Assembly: GCF_001636405.1 (NCBI RefSeq)
Contig: NZ_KV440950.1
Location: 2,441,712 to 2,505,711 of the forward strand
Direction: 5' to 3'
Origin: Peribacillus frigoritolerans
GTDB taxonomy: Bacteria > Bacillota > Bacilli > Bacillales > DSM-1321
DNA length: 64,000 nucleotides
The notes beneath the pieces were generated by a model that saw only the letters and a list, made by a program, of their open reading frames with translations, searched no databases and was not told the DNA's origin. Positions 1 to 8,480 of the stretch are shown piece by piece. The position numbers and the translations under genes were made by a program. Position 1 is the first letter of the stretch. Each line of letters starts with the position of its first letter.

Positions 1-183
1 GATTGGAATGTTAAAGGGATTATTTTTTACAAACAGTAATGAAATGGGCAAGGCACTTACCAATATTCCCCCAAGAGCTACCATCCATCGGGAAGAATCA
101 TCTTTTTTGAGGTAAAAGATGAGTAAACCAGTCATGAATGCTATAAATACCAAACTAAAAATAATGATTATTTTATGTTTCAA
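1..183 (-). CDS. Membrane protein, 5' part only (runs off the window)
   Basis: This is an open frame of 61 codons that runs off the left edge. It starts with TTG (complement of 181-183) behind a GAGGTGAG ribosome binding site at 189-196. The translation begins LKHKIIIIFSLVFIAF, a first membrane segment, then a short KKDDSSR polar loop and a second hydrophobic segment around residues 34-51. I do not recognise the family. The start rests on the RBS and on two plausible membrane helices. It points the same way as the GerB-like permease upstream but is separated from it by about 136 bp. Confidence 0.55.
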   Translation of the reverse strand, partial: MKHKIIIIFSLVFIAFMTGLLIFYLKKDDSSRWMVALGGILVSALPISLLFVKNNPFNIPI

Positions 184-319
184 TATACTCACCTCATTCG
201 TAAATATTCATTACGATCATCCAATCGAGCCAGATTGAACCCGAAAAAAATGACTATTTGGGGTATTTTTATGACGTTCTTTTTAAACTCTCCAACTTAC
301 TCAGTATTTGATCACATTA

Positions 320-1432
320 TTATTGGCTATGATTGTGCTTTTTAATGATGTTTTTTAATTTAGCCGTGATAAACAATAGTAAAGGCATGACCAGACCATA
401 AGTTGCTGCATGGAATAACCATATATTTTTATTGTATTCCCCGGATGAAGAGACCGTCGGAAAAACAATCAATGAATAAAATACCATTATCATCCCTAAA
501 GCTGTAGTAAACGGCCGATAATCTTTTATATTGAAAATGTTTGAAAATAGGACAACCGAAACATAAAAATACATAACCGTCCTCGTATAGGTTGTGAAAA
601 TCCAAATAGCGGCAATTACTGCTTCGATCCGCATCAGGAAATTCCCTACATTTATTTTTTTTGCCATCGTGTAACTTGGAGCAATATTTCTCGCGGTGTT
701 ATCGGGTCCAAGAACCAAGATATCCAGCATGATAACCAGAATTAATATGATTCCTCCGATCAAAGTGCCAATATAAAAAGCTTTTCCCCCTTTTTTTCTT
801 TCATTGACTTTTGAAGGGAAAATCATTAAAAACATAACAGGGGAAAGCGTGAACACGCTGACATAAAAAAGTATCGCCCGTATTAAGGGTTTAGCGCCTC
901 CTTCAAATACTGGCTGAATGTTTTGAATGTTTGCTTGAGGAATGATGGAAACCAAAAAAATAGTCAGTAATAGTAATACGGGAATGAAGAATATTTCCAA
1001 CGTGCGTGTAAAAGTTTCAAAACCAAGGTGGACTGTAAAGATCACTACTGCAGCCAACAATATATTTAAAGCTACAAGAGGAGTATCCGGCATCCAAAAA
1101 GTTTTAATGAAATTCCCCACATAATAAGTGGTCTCGGCAGCAGTTGAAAAAGACCAGAAGAAAAAGGTGAGATTGATCATCTTTCCAACTAACTTACCGA
1201 AAACCTTTTCATTTATTTGATCTAAAGCGAGATCAGGATATAAATTTCCAACCCTAATGTAAAACCATACAAAAATTAATGCGATTCCTGTTCCAAATAA
1301 TGCAGCAAGCCACGCATCCTGCTTTGCAAAACCAGCTAAAGGAGAAGGAGTATGTAAAATAACCGTTCCTACCGAATACAAGAGGATTAAAATCATCAAT
1401 TGATGTGATGAAATTTTGAAACTACCAGGCAT
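320..1432 (-). CDS. GerB-type spore germination permease (orphan)
   Basis: The 370-residue protein has about ten predicted membrane segments and belongs to the spore-germination branch of the APC superfamily (GerAB/GerKB). These proteins sit in the spore inner membrane and bind the germinant. It aligns by eye along its length with the GerB protein at 6101-7186; both carry the block QPVFEGG(A/M)KPI and an LGxxNTxR segment. The start has an AGGTG site about 8 nt upstream. No GerA or GerC partner adjoins it on this strand, so it may work with the operon at 2954-7186, supplying alternative germinant specificity. That pairing is inference. Confidence 0.85.
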   Translation of the reverse strand: MPGSFKISSHQLMILILLYSVGTVILHTPSPLAGFAKQDAWLAALFGTGIALIFVWFYIRVGNLYPDLALDQINEKVFGKLVGKMINLTFFFWSFSTAAETTYYVGNFIKTFWMPDTPLVALNILLAAVVIFTVHLGFETFTRTLEIFFIPVLLLLTIFLVSIIPQANIQNIQPVFEGGAKPLIRAILFYVSVFTLSPVMFLMIFPSKVNERKKGGKAFYIGTLIGGIILILVIMLDILVLGPDNTARNIAPSYTMAKKINVGNFLMRIEAVIAAIWIFTTYTRTVMYFYVSVVLFSNIFNIKDYRPFTTALGMIMVFYSLIVFPTVSSSGEYNKNIWLFHAATYGLVMPLLLFITAKLKNIIKKHNHSQ

Positions 1433-1475
1433 TATTTTTCACCTATTTATTTGTTCCTTCCTTCTTAATACTCCT

Positions 1476-1506
1476 TATTTTTGGCTATTCTTGTTCAAGT
1501 TATTCA
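1476..1506 (-). promoter_or_regulatory. Possible sigma-G promoter of the orphan gerB gene
   Basis: Reading the minus strand, TGAATA (complement of 1501-1506) lies 17 nt before CAAAAATA (complement of 1476-1483), about 45 bp upstream of the gerB-like start. This resembles the forespore sigma-G consensus TGAATA / CATNNTA, and gerA-type genes are normally sigma-G dependent. The -10 match is imperfect. Confidence 0.3.
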
Positions 1507-1787
1507 CACGGACATCAATTGCCTATCTTCAACAATCCACCCCCGTTACATCAATAGGTCGCGAATTTTCTGCCTTTTTACTGATGTAGCTCTACTATAC
1601 AATCATAGAATTACTGTCCAAGAGAAAGTAATTTAATTCCTTAGTCCCGAACCTTAATGGTTCAGGAACCGTATATTGTTTTAACTATGGCCTAATTTTT
1701 CAGAAATTCCTCATAGTACTTGATAGGGACCTTCTTGACTTTCGTGGAAAATATTAACTGCACTGAACTTGTACATTTCCTTTGGTA

Positions 1788-1803
1788 TGGCACAATTCTT
1801 GCA
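1788..1803 (+). promoter_or_regulatory. Sigma-54 promoter with no intact gene downstream
   Basis: TGGCACAATTCTTGCA matches the -24/-12 consensus, with GG at 1789-1790 and GC at 1801-1802, exactly 10 nt apart. Downstream, AGGAAGAGG precedes a TTG that opens only a seven-codon frame (MDILKNI, then stop), and then the truncated GNAT gene follows. The rest of 1433-1982 contains no other gene that I can see. The promoter may be left over from a deleted SigL operon. Confidence 0.7.
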
Positions 1804-1982
1804 AATGATTTATTGGTATATCTAATATTTGGAGAAAGGAAGAGGAACTGTTGGACATATTGAAAAATATTTAAGCTCTAGGTTATCAAGCATATTTGAT
1901 AAGCTTAAATGTCAGAAACTTAATCCGGATTCATAAAGGGCAAGGAGAAGCGGTTAAACTTAAAATGTTAGGAGAAATTAAT

Positions 1983-2336
1983 ATGAAAATACCAGTGGAA
2001 AATATAGTGGAGTTAACTGTAGAACATCAATTTTTACAGGCTTTTCCTATATTGAGTCAGTTACGTACAGATTTGACTTTAAAGGAATATCTAGATTTAT
2101 TAAATGATATGCGTAAGGAGGGTAAACAGTTATTTGCTTTATATCATGATACAAGCATCGTAGCATTAGCAGGTATTAGCTGGCGTGAAGATTCATATAA
2201 TGAACGCTATGTTTATGTACAAGATTTGGTTACTGATGTAAATCATCGTCCTAGTGGCCTTGGATATAATCTGCTCAGTTATATACATAATTGGGCAAAA
2301 GAACAAGGAGCTGAATATATTACATTGGAAGCTTGA
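1983..2336 (+). pseudogene. GNAT acetyltransferase, C-terminally truncated
   Basis: The frame reads as a GNAT N-acetyltransferase: an N-terminal helix pair, then VYVQDLVTDVNHRPSGLGYNL, which carries the acetyl-CoA loop (R-P-S-G-L-G), then WAKEQGAEYITLEA followed by a stop. Relatives of this type normally continue about 30 residues with a HRFYxxxGF strand-helix unit, which is missing, and no frame after 2336 restores it. I chose ATG 1983 because GGAG lies just upstream; the frame stays open back to 1896 without a better RBS. It is probably a decayed or non-functional gene, though a short active variant cannot be excluded. Confidence 0.6.
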
Positions 2337-2581
2337 AATCGGCGCCTTGTCACCCATATTAGGATGGGGAAGAGGACTTATTGGGCGTAGTATTTTTATC
2401 GTACATATGTACCGGAAATGAAATGTTGCGACTTCAAGAGTGTTGGGAAAATGGGGACAAAACAATTATGAAGTTGAGTTTGGAATAACCAGGTATTAAT
2501 ATACTTGGAATGAAAACAAGTTGAAGGAAAAAGTTCTTTACTCCCTAATTCTTGCCATCCAAAAATTAGTTGAAAGCTTTT

Positions 2582-2615
2582 AAAAACTCTGTGGAAATCT
2601 GCAGGGTTTTTTTTG
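2582..2615 (+). terminator. Intrinsic terminator after the GNAT fragment
   Basis: The stem AAAACTCTG / CAGGGTTTT (one G-U pair) with a T-run reaching 2613 forms a rho-independent terminator. Apart from this hairpin and the promoter near 2850, the stretch 2340-2953 shows no gene that I can recognise. Confidence 0.65.
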
Positions 2616-2846
2616 CTCTATACCATCCTTTTGTCAATTTAGTCCAATAATGGATTATGCGAATATTGGCAATCTATGCATTTACTCATAGGATTCTTTT
2701 ATACATAACTTCCAATGAATTTGATTTAGATTGTGCAACCTGCCGAATTGACTCTAAAAGGCAAATTGTTTCCGAGTTTGAAAAGATGGCGGGAAGTGGT
2801 TGATAACAATCGTGGATTTAAGTGAAATTTTGGTAAAAGATTATCA

Positions 2847-2876
2847 TGTATATAATGTTTTTTGTACAGCAATTTA
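2847..2876 (+). promoter_or_regulatory. Possible sigma-G promoter of the ger operon
   Basis: TGTATA (2847-2852) and CAATTTA (2870-2876) are 17 nt apart, about 80 bp before the gerA-type start. They are close to the sigma-G consensus (TGAATA / CATNNTA). Forespore expression is expected for this gene family. The match is imperfect. Confidence 0.35.
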
Positions 2877-2953
2877 TTTTACTTATATGGATATAATTGC
2901 AGCGAAGGTGAAAACCTAATTTTAACATGCTTTTGGTTATGAGGGGGTTAGCA

Positions 2954-4633
2954 TTGAAATCTCGAGTTCCTATCCCATTGAGGAAGTTAATTGAAGATAA
3001 ACAATCGGTGAAAAATAAAAAACAACAAGAAAGCCTAAATCAAAGCGAAAATCCAAACTCCAGCAAAACTAAAAATCAAAACCAAAATCCAGTTACATCC
3101 CAAAACAGAAGTAAGGACTCAAAGAATCATCAAACAAAACTTATATCCCCTGATCTTCAATATAATATAGACCATATTAAGAAAACGTTAGGAAATAGTT
3201 CAGACATCGTTATAAGGGATTTCCAAGCAGGTAAAAATGGGGAAATAAAGTTAGGCATCGTTTACACAGATGGATTAACGGATTCTGCTTCCATCCAGGA
3301 TTTAATCCTCGACACTTTGATGGTCGAAATTCGGAACTCTGACTTGGACGTAGCGGTCCCTGATTGTTTTGAATTGATAAAATCACATACTCTTCCTGTA
3401 GGGGGAATAGTGGAAATAACTGATTTTCAAAAGCTTTTCAACCATGTTTTATCGGGAGACACGATGTTATTGATGGACGGCTCCCCAAAAGGATTGGCAC
3501 TCGGCTCGAGAGGCTGGGTCGATCGCGGAGTTCAAGAACCTTCCTCCCAAACAGTAGTAAGAGGGCCAAAGGATGGATTTACTGAAACGCTGCGAACAAA
3601 TACTGCCTTAATACGAAGGAGAATAAAAGATCCTAACCTTTGGCTTGAAACAAAGCAGATTGGAGAAAAAACGCAAACGGACGTTGCGATTATGTATTTA
3701 AAAGGTGTTGCCAATGATAAAACTGTTTCAGAATTGCAAAGCCGGTTAAATCGAATCAATATAGATGCGATTCTTGAGAGTGGATACATTGAAGAGCTTA
3801 TTCAGGATGAAGTATACACTCCATTTCCAACGGTTTATAATACGGAACGTCCTGATGCTGTAGCCGCTGCCATTTTAGAAGGAAGGATTGCGATAATGGT
3901 TGACGGAACGCCGTTTGTCCTTATCGTTCCAGCACTGATGGTGCATTTTTTCCAGTCCAGTGAAGACTATTATCAACGGGCAGATATTGCCACATTAATT
4001 CGAGTATTACGGTACTTATCCTTTTTCCTAGCTTTGCTAACACCGTCACTTTATGTAGCTGTTTCGACTTTTCATCAAGAAATGCTTCCTACTCCATTAC
4101 TCATAAGTCTAGCTTCCCAACGAGAGGGAGTTCCTTTTCCTGCTTTTGTGGAGGCGATGCTGATGGAGGTAGTGTTTGAAATTTTGCGTGAGGCAGGTGT
4201 GAGGATGCCAAGGGCAATCGGTTCATCCATTTCCATCGTTGGTGCATTAGTAATTGGACAGGCTGCTGTGGAAGCAGGGTTCGTTTCAGCAACAATGGTT
4301 ATCATCGTGTCCTTAACAGCCATCAGCAGCTTTGTGTTTCCAGCCAATAGTATGGCCAGCGCTTTTCGGATGCTTCGATTCTTGTTTATGATCCTTGCCG
4401 CTACATTTGGATTGTACGGGATCATTTTGGGGCTGATCGTGATGGTCCTGCATTTAAATAGCTTACGATCTTTTGGATTACCATATTTAGCTCCAAATGC
4501 ACCATTCATTTTACAAGATCAAAAAGACAACATCATTCGAATGCCACATTGGTCATTATTAAAGAGGCCCCGATTGATCAGTAAAAATGATACAGATAGA
4601 GGAGATGTCAGTCCTCCGAAACCACCTAGATAA
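2954..4633 (+). CDS. GerA-family spore germination protein (A subunit)
   Basis: This is the first gene of a germinant-receptor operon. The A subunit sits in the spore inner membrane and transmits the nutrient signal. After a Lys/Gln/Asn-rich hydrophilic N-terminus (about residues 15-60) comes the GerA soluble region (VPDCFELIKSHTLPVGG, LLMDGSPKGLALGSRGW), then DGTPFVLIVPA and several C-terminal membrane segments with PFPAFVEALLM-like and EILREAGVRMPR motifs typical of the family. I prefer TTG 2954 (559 aa) because GAGGGGG at 2941-2947 is well spaced for it; the frame remains open back to ATG 2927, which has no nearby RBS. Confidence 0.9.
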   Translation: MKSRVPIPLRKLIEDKQSVKNKKQQESLNQSENPNSSKTKNQNQNPVTSQNRSKDSKNHQTKLISPDLQYNIDHIKKTLGNSSDIVIRDFQAGKNGEIKLGIVYTDGLTDSASIQDLILDTLMVEIRNSDLDVAVPDCFELIKSHTLPVGGIVEITDFQKLFNHVLSGDTMLLMDGSPKGLALGSRGWVDRGVQEPSSQTVVRGPKDGFTETLRTNTALIRRRIKDPNLWLETKQIGEKTQTDVAIMYLKGVANDKTVSELQSRLNRINIDAILESGYIEELIQDEVYTPFPTVYNTERPDAVAAAILEGRIAIMVDGTPFVLIVPALMVHFFQSSEDYYQRADIATLIRVLRYLSFFLALLTPSLYVAVSTFHQEMLPTPLLISLASQREGVPFPAFVEAMLMEVVFEILREAGVRMPRAIGSSISIVGALVIGQAAVEAGFVSATMVIIVSLTAISSFVFPANSMASAFRMLRFLFMILAATFGLYGIILGLIVMVLHLNSLRSFGLPYLAPNAPFILQDQKDNIIRMPHWSLLKRPRLISKNDTDRGDVSPPKPPR

Positions 4634-4659
4634 AATGATGAAATTATGAGGGTCTTACG

Positions 4660-5847
4660 ATGAAAAAAATGCTAAAGGTATTTTTAATGTTACCTATGAT
4701 TTGTTTATCGGGCTGTTGGAGCAGCATTGAGTTGAATGAACTTGCCATCGTTACTGCCATGGGAATCGATAAAACGGAAGACGGATATCTTGTAAGCGTC
4801 CAAGTTCTGAATTCGAGTGAGCTGGCAGGTGATGCCAGGTCTGGCCGCACGGAAGTTGTAACCTTCAGGAAAAGCGGTGCAACCATTGCTGAAGCAATAA
4901 GAAGCCTATCAACTGATGTACCAAGAAGGTTATATGTCGCACATCTTCGTGAAATTGTCTTTGGTGAGGAAATGGCCAGGGCAGGAATTGCAAAGCCTCT
5001 GGATGTCCTTTCCCGGCAAAAGGAGTTGCGTTCGGATTTCTATATGACCGTTGCGAAGGGGGCAACTGCTTATGAAACGCTTAATGTGCAAACGGCCCTT
5101 GAAAAAATACCGGCAAATAAGGTTTTTGACTCCTTGGAAAATTCAGATAAAAGGTGGGCGGCGACAAGGACGGTCACTTTGGATGAGCTGGTCAGCAGTA
5201 TCGTCAGCAAAGGCAGACAGGCCATGCTAACGGGGATTTATGTTTATGGTGATCCCGAATCCGGAAGCAAGGTTACGAATGCACAAAATATCTCGCCGAA
5301 ATCCGGTTTGCGTTTGGATTATCTTGGAGTATTCAAGAAGGATAAACTTGTCGGCTGGTTAAACAGGAACGACAGTAAAGGTGTTAGTTACATTACGGAT
5401 CATATTAAGTCCACTGCGGTAAATATACCATGTGAAGGGGAGCAAATTACGGTCAACACGACTAGTTCAAAAACGAAAATCAAGGGGGAAGTGAAAAACG
5501 GAAATCCGAAAATTGATATAAATGTCACGTCAGAAGGGAGTATAGGTGAAGTGGAATGCACTATCGATTTAACCAAACCTGAAAAAATCGAAGAATTGAA
5601 TAAAAGATACGCAAAAAACATTAGGGATAAAATAGAAGGATCGATAAAAACGCTTCAAGAGAAGTATCAAAGTGACATCCTCGGTTTTGGTGAAGAAATT
5701 CATAGAACCGATCCTAAAGCATGGAAACGTTTAGAAGGAAATTGGGAACAGGAATTCGCAAAATTGGATGTGAATGTAACCGTTACTGCAAAGATTCGCA
5801 ATTTAGGGACGATATCAGATTCTTTTCAAAAAGAAATTGAGGAGTAA
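4660..5847 (+). CDS. Ger(x)C family germination lipoprotein (C subunit)
   Basis: The 395-residue protein starts with a lipoprotein signal, KVFLMLPMICLSGC, with Cys19 as the lipidation site. It continues CWSSIELNELAIVTAMGIDK, the hallmark opening of Ger(x)C proteins. The C-terminal region is the usual alternating strand-helix domain, with a long helix near KRYAKNIRDKIEGSIKTLQ. It is anchored on the outer face of the spore inner membrane and forms a receptor with the A and B subunits. It lies 26 nt after the A gene and 6 nt before the small membrane-protein gene, so it belongs to one operon. Confidence 0.92.
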   Translation: MKKMLKVFLMLPMICLSGCWSSIELNELAIVTAMGIDKTEDGYLVSVQVLNSSELAGDARSGRTEVVTFRKSGATIAEAIRSLSTDVPRRLYVAHLREIVFGEEMARAGIAKPLDVLSRQKELRSDFYMTVAKGATAYETLNVQTALEKIPANKVFDSLENSDKRWAATRTVTLDELVSSIVSKGRQAMLTGIYVYGDPESGSKVTNAQNISPKSGLRLDYLGVFKKDKLVGWLNRNDSKGVSYITDHIKSTAVNIPCEGEQITVNTTSSKTKIKGEVKNGNPKIDINVTSEGSIGEVECTIDLTKPEKIEELNKRYAKNIRDKIEGSIKTLQEKYQSDILGFGEEIHRTDPKAWKRLEGNWEQEFAKLDVNVTVTAKIRNLGTISDSFQKEIEE

Positions 5848-5853
5848 AGACCA

Positions 5854-6087
5854 ATGTGGGCAATTATTGGAACAGTTTGTACTGGAGCTATTATTTCATT
5901 TTTTGAAATACCCCCTCTTATTAAAAAGAAATGCTGGAAGGAAATTGTCATTTTTATTTTATTGCTTTTAATTGGCATGACGTTGAGTATTTTAATAATC
6001 AAGGATATTACCATTCCCACCCCCATCGACTGGATAACGAAAATATATAGTCCACTCGCTCATTTCATGGATCGCATTTTATCCTAG
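5854..6087 (+). CDS. Small two-helix membrane protein in the ger operon
   Basis: The 77-residue protein has two hydrophobic segments (about residues 3-20 and 30-49) separated by a basic KKKCWKE loop. It begins 6 nt after the C-subunit stop and ends 13 nt before the B-subunit start, so it is translated within the receptor operon. Small 'D' proteins with two membrane segments accompany some gerA-type operons and modulate receptor activity. I infer that role from position, size and topology, not from sequence similarity. Confidence 0.7.
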   Translation: MWAIIGTVCTGAIISFFEIPPLIKKKCWKEIVIFILLLLIGMTLSILIIKDITIPTPIDWITKIYSPLAHFMDRILS

Positions 6088-6100
6088 GGAGGTATCGAAT

Positions 6101-7186
6101 ATGCTTGAAAAAGGAAAAATCAACTCTGGTGAATTTCTTATAATGGTCATCATATTCACCATTGGAGGAGCGATACTTACTTTACCTTCCGTACTTGTTT
6201 CATTAGCGAAACAGGATGGCTGGATTGCGTATATTATAGCTACTCTCATCGGGTTATGTTTCGTTCTCTTATTTACCCGGCTCGCCTTACTTTACCCATC
6301 CATGAATTATATAGAAGTTAATGAAAAAATATTTGGGATATGGATCGGGAAGATCTCGGCACTGCTATTCCTATTATATTTATATTACCTTTCTTCAGCG
6401 TTACTTAGTGAAATTGGGAATTTTTTTTCAACACAGGTTCTGGTTGAGACACCTATGGAAATGATTATGATCTTGTTTATAATAACAAGCTTATTTGGTG
6501 CACGGCTAGGATTGGAAGTCATCTGCCGAACGGCATTAATCTTTTTTCCTTGGCTTGTACTGCTGCTTTTCATATTATTCGTATTTCTTATCCCGGACAT
6601 CAAAATCGAAAATTTGCAACCTGTATTTGAAGGAGGCATGAAACCGATAATGAGGGGGGCATATCACTCTTTAGCCCTGCCTTATGTTCAGCTTGTTTTC
6701 TTTTTAATGATCACTCCATATGTACAGGAAAAGGCTGATATGAAGAAAAACTTTTATTTAGGGACTATATTAGGTGGCGGCGTTCTATTCTTAGTGATCA
6801 TTTTCTGTATCCTTGTATTGGGTGCTGAAAATACTACAAGATTGACCTACCCTTCATATAAACTGGGAATGAGGATAGGCATTGGTGATTTTTTTGAAAG
6901 GGTCGAGGTCATTGTGGCCTTCATATGGATTTTTACAGAGTATTTTAAGTTGACCATATGCTTTTATGGGCTCGCCTTGGGACTAGCTCAATTGCTGGGT
7001 ATGAAAAATTACAAAATTCTTCTATTCCCATTAGCTTTTCTCATTCTCACTTTTACCATCTTTTCGCATCCCGATATCGTGCATTATCAAAACTTTATGG
7101 CTACAGCTTGGACACCATTATCCTTAACGATATGTTTTATTCTGCCATTGTTATTATTAACAGTTGGGAAAATTAGGGGAAGGTAA
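6101..7186 (+). CDS. GerB-type germinant permease (B subunit)
   Basis: The 361-residue protein has ten predicted membrane helices and belongs to the spore germination permease family of the APC superfamily. It carries QPVFEGGMKPIMRG and an LGAENTTRLTYPSY motif in the same places as the orphan gene at 320-1432. An AGGGAGG site precedes the ATG. It ends the A-C-D-B operon and is the likely germinant-binding subunit. The order with C before B differs from the common A-B-C order. Confidence 0.9.
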   Translation: MLEKGKINSGEFLIMVIIFTIGGAILTLPSVLVSLAKQDGWIAYIIATLIGLCFVLLFTRLALLYPSMNYIEVNEKIFGIWIGKISALLFLLYLYYLSSALLSEIGNFFSTQVLVETPMEMIMILFIITSLFGARLGLEVICRTALIFFPWLVLLLFILFVFLIPDIKIENLQPVFEGGMKPIMRGAYHSLALPYVQLVFFLMITPYVQEKADMKKNFYLGTILGGGVLFLVIIFCILVLGAENTTRLTYPSYKLGMRIGIGDFFERVEVIVAFIWIFTEYFKLTICFYGLALGLAQLLGMKNYKILLFPLAFLILTFTIFSHPDIVHYQNFMATAWTPLSLTICFILPLLLLTVGKIRGR

Positions 7187-7276
7187 GGGGGGCGTCACTT
7201 GTTCATGTGGACATTTCTTACATATGAAAAAAATTACCATAAAAATTTAGATGGGACATGGAAAGGTAGTAAATAA

Positions 7277-7349
7277 AATATTCTGACAAATTCATTGACT
7301 AAAGAAACCTGATGATTTAATATAACAATATATAACATTACATAATGTT
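7277..7349 (+). promoter_or_regulatory. frlB promoter region: sigma-A promoter, FrlR-like operator, weak CodY box
   Basis: TTGACT (7295-7300), 17 nt, then TAATAT (7318-7323) form a sigma-A promoter. Just downstream lies the palindrome AACATTACATAATGTT (7334-7349), with 7-bp arms and a 2-bp centre, extended as TATAACATTA. Related sequences occur before frlO and frlR, so it is the likely FrlR operator. A three-mismatch match to the CodY box lies at 7277-7291; CodY repression of frl is known in B. subtilis. Confidence 0.55.
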
Positions 7350-7377
7350 GTATATCAAATATTAAAGGAGTGGGGAA

Positions 7378-8364
7378 ATGAGTAAATCGGTTATGAATGT
7401 AAAAAGTAATGTAAAAACAGTATTGGATCAATTAAAGGGTAGGAAAATTAACAATATTTATTTGGTAGCATGCGGGGGATCTTCTGCCATTATGTATTCA
7501 GCTAAGTATATACTGGATCGTGAAGCTAAAAATATAACCTCCGATCTGTATAGTTCAAATGAGTTTATACATCGCAATCCGCAACAACTAGGGAAGGAAT
7601 CTTTAGTCATTTTATGCTCGATGTCCGGAACAACTCCTGAAACAGCCGAAGCGGCTAAGTTTGCAAAAAGTAAAGGTGCGTTTACAGTGGCATTAACGAA
7701 CGAACCAGCATCACCATTGGCCCAAAATGCTGACCTTTATATTAAATATGAATGGGGGAACGGTGTAAACGCCTTCGATACAAACCTCAGTGTTTTATAT
7801 CAATTAGTTTTTGGTGTACTTCATATGGCGGAAAACAATGAAAAGTTCGGAAAACTGGTATCAAGTTTGGAGAACTTACAGCCAGTGTATGAAAAAGCCT
7901 TGGAGCAAGAAGCTTCAAATGCAAGGGTATTCGCACAATCTCATGCAAAAGAACCTGTTATCTATACAATGGCAAGTGGTTCAAACTATGGGACAGCCTA
8001 TTCTTTCAGCATTTGTATCTTAATGGAAATGCAATGGATACACTCACATGCCATTCATGCTGGTGAGTACTTCCATGGACCATTCGAAATTATTGACGAA
8101 AATGTACCGTTTATCATTCTTTTGGGATTGGATGAAACAAGACCATTGGAAGAAAGAGCATTATCTTTTTCTCAGCGTTATGGCAAAAAGCTAACGGTGT
8201 TAGATGCAAAACAGTATGATCTTGATGGTATTGATGATGAAGTAAAAGGATATATTGCACCGCTTATCTTAAATCGTGTATTACGTCAATATGCAGAAGA
8301 ATTAGCGGAAGCGCGTAATCATCCATTAAGCAAAAGGCGTTATATGTGGAAAGTAGAATACTGA
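7378..8364 (+). CDS. frlB: Fructoselysine-6-phosphate deglycase FrlB
   Basis: The 328-residue SIS-domain protein has the sugar-phosphate-binding motifs CGGSSAIMYSAKYIL and SMSGTTPETAEAAKFAKSKGA, and HAGEYFHGPFEII, the segment that carries the catalytic acid region in this family. FrlB splits fructoselysine 6-phosphate (and other fructosamine 6-phosphates) into glucose 6-phosphate and the free amino acid in the cytoplasm. Length and gene order (B-O-N-M-D plus R) match the B. subtilis frl operon. A glucosamine-phosphate isomerase-like role is the alternative, but the neighbours argue against it. AAAGGAG lies 8 nt before the ATG. Confidence 0.92.
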   Translation: MSKSVMNVKSNVKTVLDQLKGRKINNIYLVACGGSSAIMYSAKYILDREAKNITSDLYSSNEFIHRNPQQLGKESLVILCSMSGTTPETAEAAKFAKSKGAFTVALTNEPASPLAQNADLYIKYEWGNGVNAFDTNLSVLYQLVFGVLHMAENNEKFGKLVSSLENLQPVYEKALEQEASNARVFAQSHAKEPVIYTMASGSNYGTAYSFSICILMEMQWIHSHAIHAGEYFHGPFEIIDENVPFIILLGLDETRPLEERALSFSQRYGKKLTVLDAKQYDLDGIDDEVKGYIAPLILNRVLRQYAEELAEARNHPLSKRRYMWKVEY

Positions 8365-8410
8365 TAGCCAGAGGAAACTTAATATTCTGTATATTTTATT
8401 TGCGAATTAT

Positions 8411-8441
8411 ACTATAATGTTTTATAACATTATAGTATAAT
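8411..8441 (+). promoter_or_regulatory. Perfect 11-bp palindrome and -10 element before frlO
   Basis: ACTATAATGTT (8411-8421) and AACATTATAGT (8426-8436) are perfect inverted arms around TTAT. TATAAT (8436-8441) overlaps the right edge and could be a -10 box. It resembles the operators before frlB and frlR. It suggests a second FrlR-controlled promoter inside the operon, serving the transporter genes. Confidence 0.6.
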
Positions 8442-8480
8442 TTCCTGATGATAAAAGCATTTATAAAAAGGAGGGTATTC

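Noticed and set aside
2690..2824. Short open frame upstream of the ger operon
   Set aside because: About 30 codons with no RBS and no recognisable motif; it could be a gene remnant, but there is nothing to support it.
4075..4509. 144-codon minus-strand open frame inside the gerA-type gene
   Set aside because: It is antisense to a clearly recognisable coding sequence, has no RBS and resembles no family.
7277..7291. CodY box before frlB as a firm call
   Set aside because: It has three mismatches to the consensus, as has a second one at 8381-8395. CodY control is known for B. subtilis frl, but in this AT-rich DNA such matches arise by chance, so it is only mentioned with the promoter.
8448..8480. 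Upstream in-frame ATG of frlO
   Set aside because: It lies next to the operator and -10 box and lacks an RBS, while ATG 8481 has AAGGAGGG and starts a proper lipoprotein signal.
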